Assembly: GCA_022925895.1 (NCBI GenBank)
Contig: JAKSYS010000035.1
Span: 1-64,000 of the forward strand
Direction: 5' to 3'
Length of the DNA: 64,000 bases
Source of the DNA: Fragilaria crotonensis
Taxonomy: Eukaryota; Bacillariophyta; Fragilariophyceae; Fragilariales; Fragilariaceae
Shown: positions 11,252 to 23,305 of the stretch, piece after piece
How the letters are laid out: every line of letters starts with the position of its first letter
Numbering within the stretch: the stretch's first letter is position 1
Translations under genes and position numbers: made by a program
The notes under the pieces: generated by a model
The model's database searches: none
Told to the model about the DNA's origin: nothing
The model's input: the letters and a program-made list of their open reading frames with translations, nothing else

Positions 11252-11692
11252 ACGACTCCGCCCCTATCATGAGGTAACCCATATGAAACTTGTACATGAA
11301 CAGCTTCCCATTGGGAAACGACAGTAATAGCAGTCAAGAAGTGAGAGATTTCAAGCTCAAATCCTGTCCATGCTGAAAGACAACCGATCATCTTCGTCGA
11401 TACAAAGAAACCCAGCACATGTTTTGAGCCTCCAACAAAGTACGACGAGATCTTGTCACTGGGGAAAAACCTTCGATCGCTACTTGATAGCATAAGTGAT
11501 CACGAAGGCGAATTGGATGGAACGAAGCGACGTTGGGATTGTTGAGCAGGATCTGCTCATCGCACTCATGTTGTGACAAATGTAGTCTGCCCTATGAAAA
11601 AGTTAGAAAAACGTATGCAATCAAGTTTGTCTGCTCTAGCTGGCAAGAATGGCTTTTCATGACGCACAAATTCAATGTACGAACATGCAGTG
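11252..11692. other. Intergenic, unassigned
   Basis: Region between the truncated secreted-protein copy and the S9 peptidase stop. Several 60-80 codon open frames exist on both strands without domain signals. Confidence 0.35.
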
Positions 11693-14434
11693 CTACACCC
11701 CCAGAGATCGTTGGAGGAAGGCAAGAATCCGTTCCTCCAAAAAGGCACGATCCTGTTCGCGACGTGGTCCGTGGCGCTCCGAAGGGAACAGTGCGAGGTC
11801 GTACGCCTTTTGCTCCTCAATGAGTGCATTGATGAGAACAGCCGAATGCCGAAAGAGGACGTTTTCGTCAAGTAGACCGTGACAGAGCAGCAGTGAGCCG
11901 TCAATATTGCGAACTTCCGACAAGGCCGACGACTTGGCATACCCGTCTGGATTTTCTTGAGGAAGGCCCATGTAACGCTCGGTATAAGCAGTGTCATAGA
12001 GAGTCCAGTCGGTAACTGGAGCACCCGATACTGCTGCGTGGAACACATCCGGGCGACCAGCGAGGCACTTGAGTGCCATGTATCCGCCATAACTCCACCC
12101 TGACACTGCCACTTGGTTTCGACGTGCAATTCCTTGTTGGACAGCCCACTCTACGCCAGCCACCTGATCCTCAACCTCGATCGCACCCATGTTGCCGTAA
12201 ATGGGGGCTTCAAACACCAACCCGCGGCGATTGGAACCGCGATTATCCACTTTAATCACTGCAAAACCGTTGGCTCGCAGAAATTGGGAACGCAGATCTG
12301 CAGTCATCATACCCCATGTGTTTTGTACGTATTGAACGTGAGGTCCCCCATAAGTGGCCACCACCAGAGGCCAAGGGCCCTTCCCATGAATATCTTCATC
12401 TGGTAAGTACACTGCCGCTTGGAGAGTGACCTGTCCATCAGTGGATGGGAATGTGTGAAAGGTCGGGGGTTTGAGCGCAAGAGCAGAAACACGATTGTCG
12501 TCCTTTCCGGCATCATGAAGTTGCAGGAGCTGCTCTGCTGGAATGGATTCATCGACGGTTTCACTAGCACTGGGTAACTTGTAAACGGCGACAACAGTCG
12601 GTTGGTCCACAGTGGAGACGCTATCGACGTAAAGTCTAGCGTTGAGATTTAGTACGCAGGAGTGCATACCTGGCACAGCACCAGTCAACAACTCCGGTGT
12701 ACCTTCCCCATTGAGTTTCACACGAAACATGTGGCTTTCCAGCCACCTTCCAGGCGAGGTTCCCATGTAGTAAACATGTGTTTCGTCCAGACCAAGGACT
12801 TTATCCACAATACTCTCATCAGGTCCTGTAAGACGACGAACAATCTTTGCTTCTTTCAGTCCGTTCGATTCATCCACAAGGCTCGCATCCAAAATGTACA
12901 GGTGGCGATATCCGTCGCGTTCAGATGCCCACAGGAACCTCATGGACTCGTCATTCGATTGCAAAACGCGGAACCCGTCGTTGAGATTGATCCACGCTCC
13001 TTCCATGGCCTCCTCAACATGCAAGGCCGAAACTGAACCTGTCGTGGCATCCAACAAAAGAAGCGCCAATTTCTTTTGACGGCGGTCCAGTAGTTGAACC
13101 ACCAGCTTGGTTGACTCGTCGTTGGTACTGTCACCCGCATCGGCATCGGTGGAAAGCCACTCGACCTTGGCGAGATAAAAGTCGTCACCAAAGACTTGGT
13201 CTAAATCAAACCAAAGAACATTGTCATTCTCAAATATAGCATGACCATTGGTAGGAACAACGCCAAGTTTTACTTTTGGATTCTGAGCTCCAGCGAACGG
13301 ATAGCGGTGCTCTTCATGGGTTACGGTCGACTGTTCGGCAACGTCTGCACAGGAGAGTGTTGTTTTGAGAGTCGGGGATAGTCCCTTAGCTTCACCTTGA
13401 TGGGTAATACGAAATGCTGGAATGTGTGATTCGTCAACTTGTTCAAAGGCGAGACGTGTCCCACGGGGTGACAACCAAAAGCCATCGGATCGTTCGAGTT
13501 CTTCTTGTGCCACATAGTCTGCAACTCCGTTCTTTCGCCCATCCACGCCGCGAGCACCAAATGTGACTTGTCTGGGAACAACTTGTTCCAGTGTCGTCGT
13601 CGTGGTGGTGGGCATGACGTACACCTCCTGATCACAAACGAAAGCAACAGTTTTTCCATCAGTGGATAGTTTGGCATCCAAAATGGGGGCATTCTCTGGA
13701 AGGATCGATTGTTCCTTGGTATCGCTGTCATTCTTGTATTTTGAACTCGACGTATTGGATTCAACTAATTTGCGGGGTAGTAGGTCCGGTAATAAGCTTT
13801 CTGTGGAATCCAAAATCCAGAGTGCACCACCGAGAGGAACAAGCATGGTATGGGATGCCATGGCATACATTGTGACACCGGTCGTCATGATGCGGGCTCG
13901 TTCGCGTCTCAATTGTTCCTCCAATGAAAAATCTTGTTCTTGGCCTGACTTGTTCGGATTCAAGAGTTGATGAGTCTCCCCAGTGACAACATTGGTGGCG
14001 TATAACTTTCGTGTCAATGATGTGGGATCTTCGGCAGCCAAGTAAGTGATCCAGACTCCATTAGGATTAGGATGATTATTGGTTTGATCATCGGAAGTGA
14101 AATCATCAGCATCATAAAACTTGATGGACGATGGACTGCTCGTTCCAGGACGGGGAAGTTTCGCAACATCCTTGGATAGAATCTTGGAATTGGAACAGAG
14201 TTTGGCCCGATAATCGGCCTGAGTCAGTGCTTTAGCAGAAGAAGCATGTGTAGAAGTAGTAGTAGACGCAGAGGTGGCAGCTGCAACAAGAGCAGAAGGC
14301 CTCATCATGGAAGTGCGTTTCGAGGAAAATGCGATCAACCCTTCTAATGGTGCCACGATAAGAGCAATGGTGATACTGGAGAGAAGAAATCGGTGAAGGC
14401 AGAAGCACATGCCATGTACAGTTGCTAGCAACAA
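11693..14434 (-). CDS. Prolyl oligopeptidase family S9 (dipeptidyl-peptidase IV-like) serine peptidase
   Basis: A single uninterrupted 913-aa frame. The N-terminus has a hydrophobic signal (LLSSITIALIVAPLEGLIAF) ending in an IAFSS motif that might be a signal or plastid presequence. Residues of about 90-640 match a DPPIV-type beta-propeller, with segments such as GVADYVAQEELERSDGFW (a known S9B propeller motif). The C-terminal alpha/beta-hydrolase carries the triad: Ser781 in GWSYGGYMAL, Asp856 in HGLLDENV and His888 in ERHGPR. Family members remove dipeptides from N-termini, usually after Pro or Ala. Family and intactness are clear; localisation is inferred. It stands alone, with convergent or unrelated sequence on both sides. 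Confidence 0.93.
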   Translation of the reverse strand: MLLATVHGMCFCLHRFLLSSITIALIVAPLEGLIAFSSKRTSMMRPSALVAAATSASTTTSTHASSAKALTQADYRAKLCSNSKILSKDVAKLPRPGTSSPSSIKFYDADDFTSDDQTNNHPNPNGVWITYLAAEDPTSLTRKLYATNVVTGETHQLLNPNKSGQEQDFSLEEQLRRERARIMTTGVTMYAMASHTMLVPLGGALWILDSTESLLPDLLPRKLVESNTSSSKYKNDSDTKEQSILPENAPILDAKLSTDGKTVAFVCDQEVYVMPTTTTTTLEQVVPRQVTFGARGVDGRKNGVADYVAQEELERSDGFWLSPRGTRLAFEQVDESHIPAFRITHQGEAKGLSPTLKTTLSCADVAEQSTVTHEEHRYPFAGAQNPKVKLGVVPTNGHAIFENDNVLWFDLDQVFGDDFYLAKVEWLSTDADAGDSTNDESTKLVVQLLDRRQKKLALLLLDATTGSVSALHVEEAMEGAWINLNDGFRVLQSNDESMRFLWASERDGYRHLYILDASLVDESNGLKEAKIVRRLTGPDESIVDKVLGLDETHVYYMGTSPGRWLESHMFRVKLNGEGTPELLTGAVPGMHSCVLNLNARLYVDSVSTVDQPTVVAVYKLPSASETVDESIPAEQLLQLHDAGKDDNRVSALALKPPTFHTFPSTDGQVTLQAAVYLPDEDIHGKGPWPLVVATYGGPHVQYVQNTWGMMTADLRSQFLRANGFAVIKVDNRGSNRRGLVFEAPIYGNMGAIEVEDQVAGVEWAVQQGIARRNQVAVSGWSYGGYMALKCLAGRPDVFHAAVSGAPVTDWTLYDTAYTERYMGLPQENPDGYAKSSALSEVRNIDGSLLLCHGLLDENVLFRHSAVLINALIEEQKAYDLALFPSERHGPRREQDRAFLEERILAFLQRSLGV

Positions 14435-14986
14435 CCTTTCTATTTATGCGTCAACGTAATAATTCAACTTTGTTCTCTTTTCAAAATGATCTGAAGGGGA
14501 ATGTCCACTGTGTAGCACGTTTGTACCTGCGGTAGTATGCAGCACTGTACTCGGAGTACTGACTACTTGTACCCTACTACCCTCCGGCCGCCGACTCCAA
14601 TCTCAGATCTGATGTCATCGCCGTACGTCCGGTACAAGTACCAGGTACAAACAGATATCCATATCTTATATGCGTCGTACAATTATACTGGAGTTTCGTA
14701 TGCCTATCGGACGTGGACTCCGTATGCATGTGGATATTGCCTCTCACCCAAATGAAGGATACATGACAGACCGTTCGCACTCGTGTGATCTTCGACGTGT
14801 GTAGACTCGGACTACTCCAGTAACTCGTACCAGTACGAGTACTGGTGAAAACGGTACCAGTCCTTTTCCCAATTTGTACCGGTACTGCCAGTAGTACTGG
14901 TACTATGGACTCTGGCCTACGGCACTGTCGTTTGGCGCCCAGAAATGGGCGTGCACTCAGTATACTTGCGCCGTCAACTGTACGGA
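14435..14986. other. Intergenic, dense GTAC palindromes
   Basis: Upstream region of the S9 peptidase and left flank of the retrotransposon. At 14810-14910 the motifs GTACCAGTAC, GTACGAGTACTGG and AGTACTGGTAC overlap as short palindromes. No gene is supported. Confidence 0.5.
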
Positions 14987-15126
14987 GCCTTCGAGTTCTG
15001 TTCGTTCGTGTCGGCCTCCTTCCGTGATAGCTTCCTATTGTAGGTTGTAGCGTTATGGCGTCGGAATCAAGTCCTAGGAAACACTCCTCTCCCCGCTGAC
15101 GCCTCCCTCTCCCTCAGTACTGGGGC
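14987..15126 (-). repeat. Split direct repeat B2 (140 bp)
   Basis: Matches 15276-15415 over 140 bp with one difference (TAGCG here, TAACG there). Forms the 3' terminus of the retrotransposon. Confidence 0.93.
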
Positions 15127-15144
15127 TAAGGGCGGGTGGGTGGG

Positions 15145-15265
15145 AATTTAATTACTAGAGCTAGTCTTCGTCTTCGCCGTTTCCTTTCGTTGCGATTGTG
15201 ATCGCTGCCTCAACTCCTGACGTTGAGCCTCCGTCTGTCAGTCGTCCTTCCTCACGGACATCCCA
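15145..15265 (-). repeat. Split direct repeat A2 (121 bp)
   Basis: Matches 31288-31408 over 121 bp with no difference seen. Begins AATTTAATTACTAGAGC on plus and ends ACATCCCA. Confidence 0.93.
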
Positions 15266-15282
15266 CGAAGGCTCTGCCTTCG
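15266..15282. other. Hairpin at the A2/B1 junction
   Basis: CGAAGGC-TCT-GCCTTCG is a perfect 7-bp inverted repeat with a 3-base loop. It lies exactly between the A and B repeats, where circular intermediates of such elements are joined. A role as a recombinase core site is inference. Confidence 0.6.
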
Positions 15283-15415
15283 AGTTCTGTTCGTTCGTGT
15301 CGGCCTCCTTCCGTGATAGCTTCCTATTGTAGGTTGTAACGTTATGGCGTCGGAATCAAGTCCTAGGAAACACTCCTCTCCCCGCTGACGCCTCCCTCTC
15401 CCTCAGTACTGGGGC
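15276..15415 (-). repeat. Split direct repeat B1 (140 bp)
   Basis: Inner copy of the B repeat, one mismatch to 14987-15126. Confidence 0.93.
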
Positions 15416-15607
15416 GCCACTTTCACCAATCCTTCTTCGTCGACCTGGTTTTGGTTGGCCCACAGCTCCGGGCTGTCCAGGAGGTAACCGGGGCCCCGGG
15501 CGGCCACCGATGAACCTAGGGCGTCTCTCGCATGTCGGGTCGGTCATTTTCCCTGTCAATCGTGAAGAAGCTGGGATTCGTTGTCATATCGTCGGCGACT
15601 CCCCTCG

Positions 15608-16418
15608 TCATCTGTTGCACCTGTATTCGATATATCGCATGAACGTCTGACTCCGCCAGCGCCCGATCAGTTGAATCGTCTCCACCGGTACACCTGCAAG
15701 GAACATCGCCATCGCTGCGCCCGACCTGAGTGAGTGCGTCCCGATCCTGCTGGCTGGGAAACCCAGTCGCGTTTCTCCATACTGGATGGCGGCCGCTCGC
15801 AGATGTTGTAACACCTCTCCTGCTGTGATCGTCGTAACTCGTGCGCTCGATCCTGGGAGTTACCACCAGGTTCATCGGACGCGTCGTGACGTCTTTCCAC
15901 TCAGTGGCGTCGAGCTCGTAAGCAGATATCCTTGAAACAAGTCCAGCTAAGGCTCGGACTGGGCACAGCCCGGTTCCCGGATTCGCCCTCGTTCGATGCT
16001 GCGTCACGGTTACCCCGCGGTCTCCGTTCTTTTGCGTCCGATATGTGATTGAGACCGTGTCTGCCGTCGCTAGAACAGATTCAATGGAACTCTCGATTGT
16101 ATCGCCCCCGCGTCGGAAAATGATGTCGCCTATTTGCACTGTCTTAGTCCTCCGAGATCCGCTCGCCTCGGAGTACTCGCAAGAGCGCATCGCGAAGAAG
16201 AACGCTCCAGTCACGAGCTGGCCAATAGCTCGATGCGTCTCGGTCGTCTTAACTTGGGCCACCACCTCCACCACAGCCGCCGGCAGCGCTTGCCGTTGGC
16301 AAGGCTCTGGGTCGTCGAGTGCATAGCCTCTCAATTGCGCGGCCAAAAGGGGTTCGAGTCTTCCTCGTGAGTCGTGCGCTGGGCTGATAAGTTTGTTAGC
16401 CCGATAGGTCTGAACCAC
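15608..16418 (-). pseudogene. Tyrosine recombinase of the retrotransposon, frame-shifted
   Basis: The N-terminal part reads from before 16418 (RAAIDGVVQTYRANKLISP) through FFFAMRSCEYSE, which holds the first catalytic Arg. Around 15845 the frame moves by one base. The C-terminal part then continues as TTITAGEVLQHLRAA to GTHSLRSGAAMAMFLAG (the HxxR box), IGRWRS and MRYIEYRCNR, with the nucleophilic Tyr near the stop at 15608. All tetrad positions are present, so only the one-base shift breaks it. The 5' end overlaps the RNase H/pol frame in another frame. It would catalyse integration of the circular cDNA. Confidence 0.8.
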
Positions 16419-18386
16419 GCCGTCGATGGCGGCACGAACTGTGCCCGCCTTCCGTCCAGTGCAAGCTCCATAAGGCTCTCCGGCACTCGTCGCAGTCCTT
16501 CTGTCGTCCCGCCCGTCGTCATCACCTCCCGTCCATCCTTCCCTGATCGCTGCTGCGAAGCATGTGAGAACTTCGACTCGCTCCTCGGGCTGGAGGCGGG
16601 CGAGGAAAGGGTCGTTCCGATTCCCGATCGCATGAAGGAAACTCTGGAACCTTCCCCAGCTGCGATCACGCTGGGCGCGGGTTTCGATGGTAAAAGCTGA
16701 GTCCTGGGCAGCAGCTGCAGCAACGAGCCAACGTCCATAACGATTGCCTGCGGGAGAGGAACAAGACGAAAACCCTGTGGGATATGGTGAGATAACTTCC
16801 TCTTAATCAATTCGACCACTGCAGCGTCCTCTAAGTCGAAATCCCGAGACAGCACGTCGGCGACCGAGTTCTCCTTGCCGGGAAACCATTGCGAATAGTG
16901 CGTCAACTCGTGGTCAATCATGTACCGCGCCATCGTCCGAGCTATGGCTAAATGAAGGGGGCACTCGTCCCCGAAGCTGGAGCGGGCGATCCACCCGGTC
17001 GCCGAGGAACTGTCCCCTTGGCAAAGAAGGACATCGTCCTCGGCCCACGGCCCTCCGACCTGATGCTCCACCCAAACGCCCACCAGCGCCGCTAGGAACT
17101 CAAGGCAGTTCAAGGATCCGCGACCGATCCAGTCTGGCGGTAGAGGCAGGCGCCAGGCGATTCCGCTCTGGAGGCCATAGCCTCCCATCCCCTGGGGGCA
17201 GGCGTCTACTCGTACTATCCGAGTCGGCCAGCGGAAGACAAGACGGTTAATTGAAATCCCTTTGGCCGCGGCGTCCAAGAAAACCTCCCACAACTCAAGG
17301 TCGTCAACCTGGGATTCAGAGAGCCTAACCGATCCGCAAACTTGGGCTCGTTCGCTGGCGCGATAAAGGCGCCCAAGGAACGGTCGTGAGTTCGGGACCA
17401 CGTAGGCTGCGTGGTTTAGCCGGCCAATCGTCGTCTCTAACTCTTTTGCGTGGGCCCTTCGTCCGGGCAGCGACCTCAACCGTCGGAGCTCGGTCACCCA
17501 GGCTCGTCGTTTGTCCCCTGGGAGCGAAACCTTAAACGACCGCGTGTTGACATCCCAGCCGAGGATTGTTTTCCGCTCCGACGCTTTCGCTTCCGCGAGG
17601 AACTTCGACGCCGCCAGGAGGTCGTCTCTCGGAAACGACTCAGGCGATCGCTCGTCCACCGGACGTCCAACCAGGTGCAGGGCGAGAGGGAGCGCCGCCT
17701 CCGCTTTGTCAACGTCTCGGTCTCGAAAGACGCCGAACAAGTCGTCCAGGTAGCACTCGAACTTTGCCAGACCGTCGTCTACTGGGTCATTGACCGACAT
17801 AGCGAAAGCCTTCCCGAATTCGTCACTCGGACGAACATGCCCTTCGTCGTTGTCCACCGCTCTGCTCGTCCGCAGGACTCCTTGTTGGGGAGCGCTCCAC
17901 ACCGAGGTCCCAATCGTCTCTCCTCACGAGATCGTTCGCGAGGTCGGCAATTACTTCTGAGATGTCGCTCCACTGCGACGGGTTTGGGGCTCCCCCAAAC
18001 GTCATACGCAAGGCGACTAACAACATTCCCGCGATGCAAGTGCTCGACTTCAGAGCTGTCGTGGCTTTGAGGTGAACTCGCCGATAAGCTGACTTGAAGT
18101 CCACCTTCGTGATCAGCAGCCGATCCCAGGGGAACTTCCTCCTCAGCTTGCATGTGTAGTGAAGGAATCGTAGCAACGCTCGTCCGAATCGTGCTGGCGT
18201 CAGCCTGTCCACGTCCACCCTGTCATTGACGCTTCTTCTCATTCCCCGGGTTGCATTGAACGACTGATCATGCGTGAGTCTGAGCTTCGTCTCCTTTGTC
18301 CCGTCAGCTCCCAAAGTCGTCTGCGACACCACTCCTAGTGGCGCCACCTCGCAGTGAGGCAGTTCGAGCGCCGCCTCCTTTGGCAG
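16331..18386 (-). pseudogene. Reverse transcriptase - RNase H, 3' part of pol split by the nested transposon
   Basis: Starts at the nested element's right-hand (pol) side with PKEAALELPHCEVAPLGVVS, a DIRS-type RT opening. RT motifs follow: LRLTHDQSF, ITKVDFKSAYRRV (first catalytic Asp), FGGAPNPSQWSD and, after a one-base shift near 17880, the YLDDLFGV box. RNase H follows with RVDACPQGMGGYG, CLEFLAALV, GDSSSATGW and NSVADVLSRDF. Downstream is a Ser/Pro-rich linker that overlaps the recombinase frame. The upstream half of the same ORF is at 28225-28805. Confidence 0.88.
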
Positions 18387-18413
18387 CATCAGAAGGCCGC
18401 TTTTGTTAACTAT
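18387..18413 (+). repeat. Left terminal inverted repeat
   Basis: 27 bp, starts CATCAGAAGGCCGC and ends GTTAACTAT; pairs with 28198-28224 with a single C/T difference. Confidence 0.92.
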
Positions 18414-18890
18414 GTCAAAAAATGGTTACTTTTTGGTCGTAAGTCATTAATATATTGCCTTAAGTCAACATATAATAATCATAAGTAAGTATAGTCTTAT
18501 GATAATTGAATTTTATAATTTATGTTTCTACAATGTTTGTTTCTTTCCTCTGACGGTAAATAATCGGCAGTGAACATCTTCAATTTTCGATGAACAACGT
18601 TTTTTTTGTCATGGTAACTTAGACCATACTTTAAACAGATATAGTAACATATCTCAAGGCGTCAAACCAAACATAACATATTTCAATAAAATATATTGAT
18701 ATTCAAACATTTCTTTTACCAATCCATTATGTACGACTTCGTCATGCTGATTGTTGGTATGTCGTTTGACAAGGGAATTATATTCTCACCACCATATCTG
18801 GCAGTTCTTAAAATATTACATTCGCCTGATCAAAGAATTGTGCTCGTATTGCAACACTCTTCACTCGTTGTCTATCTTTAATCTACTACT
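18414..18890. other. AT-rich subterminal and promoter region of the nested transposon
   Basis: Contains AATGGTTAC at 18421, CATGGTAAC at 18611 and several TAAGTCA words that recur near the right end. Subterminal repeats are transposase binding sites in CMC elements; that role here is inference. Also holds the promoter of the transposase gene. Confidence 0.5.
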
Positions 18891-21800
18891 ATGTCGACAT
18901 CACTTTCTGAGGATTGTGCTGTTTGTGGGAAAAGTTTCAAGAGGCTTGGTGCGCACCTTGTGCGTAGTTTGGCATGTGGTTCTTATTACATGCCACGCCG
19001 CGCTGACACAGATGAGTGTCGTGAAAGTGAAGGCGCTGATCATGGCACCCGTCCGAATTTGAGATCCTCTTCGTATAGCACTCTCTTTCGTGCACAACGT
19101 GCAACTGTAAGAGGAGAGGCGGATGACGAGCCGCCAATCATCAATGTGAATGGAGTTGACGACGAAGACTTTTTTGTGATGGATGACGATGATGGTTTTC
19201 CGAATGACAATGTTGATGAGGAGGATGTCCCCAGTGATGCAAGTGAAGGCGAGGAAGGTCCGGATGCCGGTGTTTTGGACTTGTATCTGAAACTTTTCCA
19301 GCTGCGAGATAACCCGCTAGGTCTTGCGCGTTTTTCTCGGGAAGAGGAGGTCTTAATTGAGTTATTGCAGCTCCTAAAGGAGCTCCATTGTCCACTCAAA
19401 GCGTTTGAGATCATACTCAAGTGGGCTGCAAAATCAAATGGTAGTGGTCATACTTTCCGCGAGGGTTGTCAACCCAGTCGCAGCAAGGTAATCGCTAACT
19501 TGTACGAAAGGTACAACATGAACGGATTGATCCCGAAGGAGAAGAAATTGTACCTGCCTTACACCCAGAGAACAGTGTCCATGATTTACTTTGATGCCCG
19601 CGAAGTGTTTGCGTCACTTCTCTCATGTCCCACACTTAATCAAGACGAAAATTATTTTTGACGACGCAAAGGATCCATTCATCGCACCACAAGCATCGTC
19701 TGATGTTGGCGACATCCACACTGGTCGTTGCTACAGAAAGACATACGAGGCTCTAATAAAGAAGTTTGGCGTTGATATGCTGTTACCTTGCGTCATAGCA
19801 ATGGATAAGACACATATCGATATGGCAGGACGGCTCCAAATGGAGCCCATAACAATCTCACACGGTCTATTGAATCACACTATGCGCCGCCTCCCAAGTG
19901 CCATGCGCATCCTTGGATACATCAATCACAGCACCCCCGCGCACCTCCCAACTAGCGCAGATGTTGATTCCGATTTCAATTCTCCAGAAGATCTGGCGGA
20001 TGATGTTGTGCGAATCAAGAACCCAATTCATCCTCCCGCCAACGGTGATCTTAGTTGGGCAACGTTACTCCTCAATGAAACGCACATGCAGATTCAGTTT
20101 ATACTCGAAGAGTCTGGATTTTTGATTCTACAGAACAGTGGCTTCAAATGGAATTTGCATTACAACAACACCATTCACAAAGTGGTGTTCCACCCGTATG
20201 TACCTTTCATCGTCGGCGATACAGAGGGTCACGACCGTCTCTGTGGTCATTACACAGCAAGATTCATGGAGGTCAAACAGCTTTGCCGAATCTGTGAATG
20301 CCCCAGTTACTTGACGGGGTATTCGAAGTCAAAGTTCCCCCACCGTCTCCCGAAAAAAGTTGATTCCTTAGTGCAGAGGGGCTTGACTGCTGAGCTCCAA
20401 TCAATGTCTCAGAACTATCTCAAGAACGGGTTTGAAGGCGTCCGATTTGGCATGCACAATAAGCGCGGAATTTTTGGTGCGTGCCCAGGCGAAATGCTGC
20501 ACTTGATCTCGCTTGGTTGGTTTAAGTACTGCCTCCAGGCTTTCTCGGCTCAGGCCGGTCCCAAGTCCCAGGCATTGAAGGATTACGATGCACTGTGCGC
20601 CAAGTTGGGCTGCACCCTATCAAGGCAGAGTGACCGTGATGTTCCACGAACAAATTTCTCTCGAGGTTTTTCCTCTGGCTCCAATCTCATGGGACACGAG
20701 ATGGCGGGATGCCTTTTGGTGAAACTATTTGCATTGCACACGACGTGTTTCCGCTCCATCTTCAATGTTGGCAAGAAGGTCACCCCAAAAGAAGGGGTCA
20801 ACGATCAAAGGCTATGTTACAGCAATCATATCGAAGATTGGATAGTTGTCGTATCCTCCCTCCTGGTCTGGCACCAATGGATGAAGCAGCCAACAATCCC
20901 GAAAAAAATGGTGAGGCGCTCCCATGTTGCTGTGCAGTGGTTGATGCGGTTTGTCGCTGAAGTAGCACCTCGTCCTTCAGGCATGGGAAATAACACCATC
21001 AAAACGCACTTGGTCCTGCATCTGTGCGAGGACATTCTGGACCATGGGGTTCCAGAGAACGTGAACAGTTCGTACGCTGAATCAGCCCACATTCCTTGCG
21101 AAGATAACAACAAGAAACTCGCAGAAACGAGCTGTTTCTTTCACAAAACAAGCAGCCCATCGGTACGTTGAGAATCTCGCTGTATCACTTGCTTGGGCAG
21201 ATGTTGAGAGCGACAAAAGGCAGTGCCATACCAACATCAGGGAAGAAGAACCAGAGAGAGGAACCAGCAACCATCAATTCGACCCTGGACGTGAATTCCA
21301 CCTTGTGTGGAAAACTGGTGATGAATTCCCTCGTGTCGTTGGACACATGTGCGTAGCGGTCAGAACGCAGAGCCAGTCGTGAAACTTCCACCTTTGGTGT
21401 CAGTTTCTTGAAACTTCTGCCTGCCCCAAATGCCACAACAGTCTCTTCGGTGCTTTACCTCGTACACAGATGAAAGGGGTAACATGTACCGAGCGCATCC
21501 ATGTTATGACGGTAAACCTTGGAATGATTGCGCAATGATCGACTGGAAAGGGGAGCATGACCTTCCAGCATTCATCCATACATTCGTTGATCTGCGCCAG
21601 CTTCCGAGCTCAATCAGAAGAATTGAAGTGAATGGGCAGACAAGCGTGCAACCTGGATTGTACGCCGTTGCCCACACCTTTGACCCAGTTAACCCCACCG
21701 ACTTCAACACGCCCAATGTCCTCATAGGGCGTTACAAACCCCATTTTTATTCTCCCGACCACAGACAACCAACATTGTTCCTTGTGGATGTCAAGGCGAT

Positions 21801-22185
21801 ATCCTCGCCGCTACTTGGCACAGAAGACATCCCACCATTTGGAGAAAAGAAAGCGTCAAGGTGGGATCGGCATTACCTTTTCCTCATCAGAAGGAAAGTG
21901 GAATGGTCCCTTGCATGGGACGCAATAATAGAGCGGGAGCATAGTGATCTGGAAAACAATGTTGAAGATGACACCTGGTTCGAAGAGGATTACGAGACAA
22001 AAGATGTTGACCACCATGTCTTGCCCGGTGGTAGAGTCGTCTTCGGCGTGAAGACACCCGAAGACAACGCCAAGGAGGTGGCAGCAAAGAAAGCAGAAAA
22101 GCTTGCCACCAAAAAGAAGAAGGAAGACGAGGCAGCGGCCAAGAAACGCAAACGAGCTGCGGGAAGGGAGAACGTTCGCAAGTAG
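18891..22185 (+). CDS. CMC/Plavaka-like DDE transposase, frame-shifted in places
   Basis: The ATG at 18891 starts MSTSLSEDCAVCGKSFKRLGAHL, a zinc-finger-like N-terminus typical of Plavaka proteins, followed by an acidic stretch (19190-19270). At a T5 run (19655-19659) one base is missing, and the frame continues with FDDAKDPFIAP. The core has LLPCVIAMDKTHIDMAGR (first catalytic Asp in DKTH), IVGDTEGHDRLCGHY (second Asp, then CRICECP) and later EDWIVVVSSLLVWHQW. A further shift near 21130 leads into AAHRYVENLAVSLAWADVE. The C-terminal frame from about 21430 holds LRCFTSYTDERGNMYRAHP, ending in a Lys-rich tail at 22185. DDE family assignment is good; whether the breaks are introns, errors or decay is open. 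Confidence 0.75.
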
Positions 22186-22213
22186 TAGACTTATTTTTCA
22201 CGTTCTTCGTTTT

Positions 22214-23268
22214 TCAATAGTAACGTGCAGGTCTTCTCGCCCCCATACTTCGTCCTCCTGGTAACAACGAAGCGGTTAAGTCAACCGCCGCAGTAGCCCC
22301 CTGCACATCACCAGCTCTTTTTTTTCTTGGTACCGTGTATGCGCCACCAATTGCCAGGTCAGCTGCTGTAGGCTGTCTAGGTACGGCCTTTCGTTCGCCA
22401 TCAACACCACCCCCATTCGCAGAGGTCCCCATTCCTGGCTCCACTTGCGGTTTCCTCTTTCTCCCAACAAGGGAAAGCTGTCGAGACACCGTGACAACGT
22501 GCTTCGGCAAGCGCACACTGATGGGCTCGACAGCAGCTGCCACTTCAAGGGTGGCTGCCGTCGCGATCACCTCGTCTTCAATTGGGTTTTGGGCAACCGT
22601 CAATTCATCCCGGTGTTTCCGGCGGCGCCGACGTTTTCGGTTCAAGCGCTTCTTACTGGGCACCCTTTCCCTCCAAGGATCGGGTCGGAGAACAGGCCGA
22701 TAATTCGCAGCACACCCAGCACGTCCAGCCTGAACGATCTTTTCCTTGGCGCAGGTGAACACCCCGTAGAGGGTGTTCACGAAGGATGTAGAATCCTTTG
22801 CAACACCAACGTAACCGCTGTCCAAGCCATCAGGACATGAAACAGACGTGCAGTGCCTTACAATCCTGCCATCCCAGCTGATCGCGATTCCGTGGCCAAG
22901 TTTTATGGCCAAACCAGTGAACTTGGTTCCATTCGGTCGCTTGCCTTCAACATTGGGCATGATGAAGTACCAGTTCTCCCCCCAGCCAAGCATCTCCTCT
23001 GTCCAACAACTGTACCCCTGCGAGGCATCGTTAACGTCAAAGTGAGACGAGTTACCCAGGTTATAACTCAGGTCGATAGTGTACGCAACCCGTCGCCGAC
23101 GCTCCAACACCGCAAGCAGCCCCCTGATTTTCCTGCTTAGGAAATCCAGGCGGCGGGCGTTGGCGGTATTGGCCTGCGTCTTCTTGGCCTGGGCATCGGC
23201 CAACAAACGAGCAGTGGTGAAGAGATCATCATCAACAACGCCACAGTTGTAGTTGCCGCCGTCATCCC

Positions 23269-23305
<37 letters not shown>

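Noticed and set aside
11248-11579. Minus-strand small frames between the truncated secreted-protein copy and the S9 peptidase
   Set aside because: Short, no motif, mutually overlapping in different frames; no support.
17450-18070. 206-codon plus frame within pol
   Set aside because: Antisense shadow of the RT/RNase H frame, which has clear catalytic motifs.
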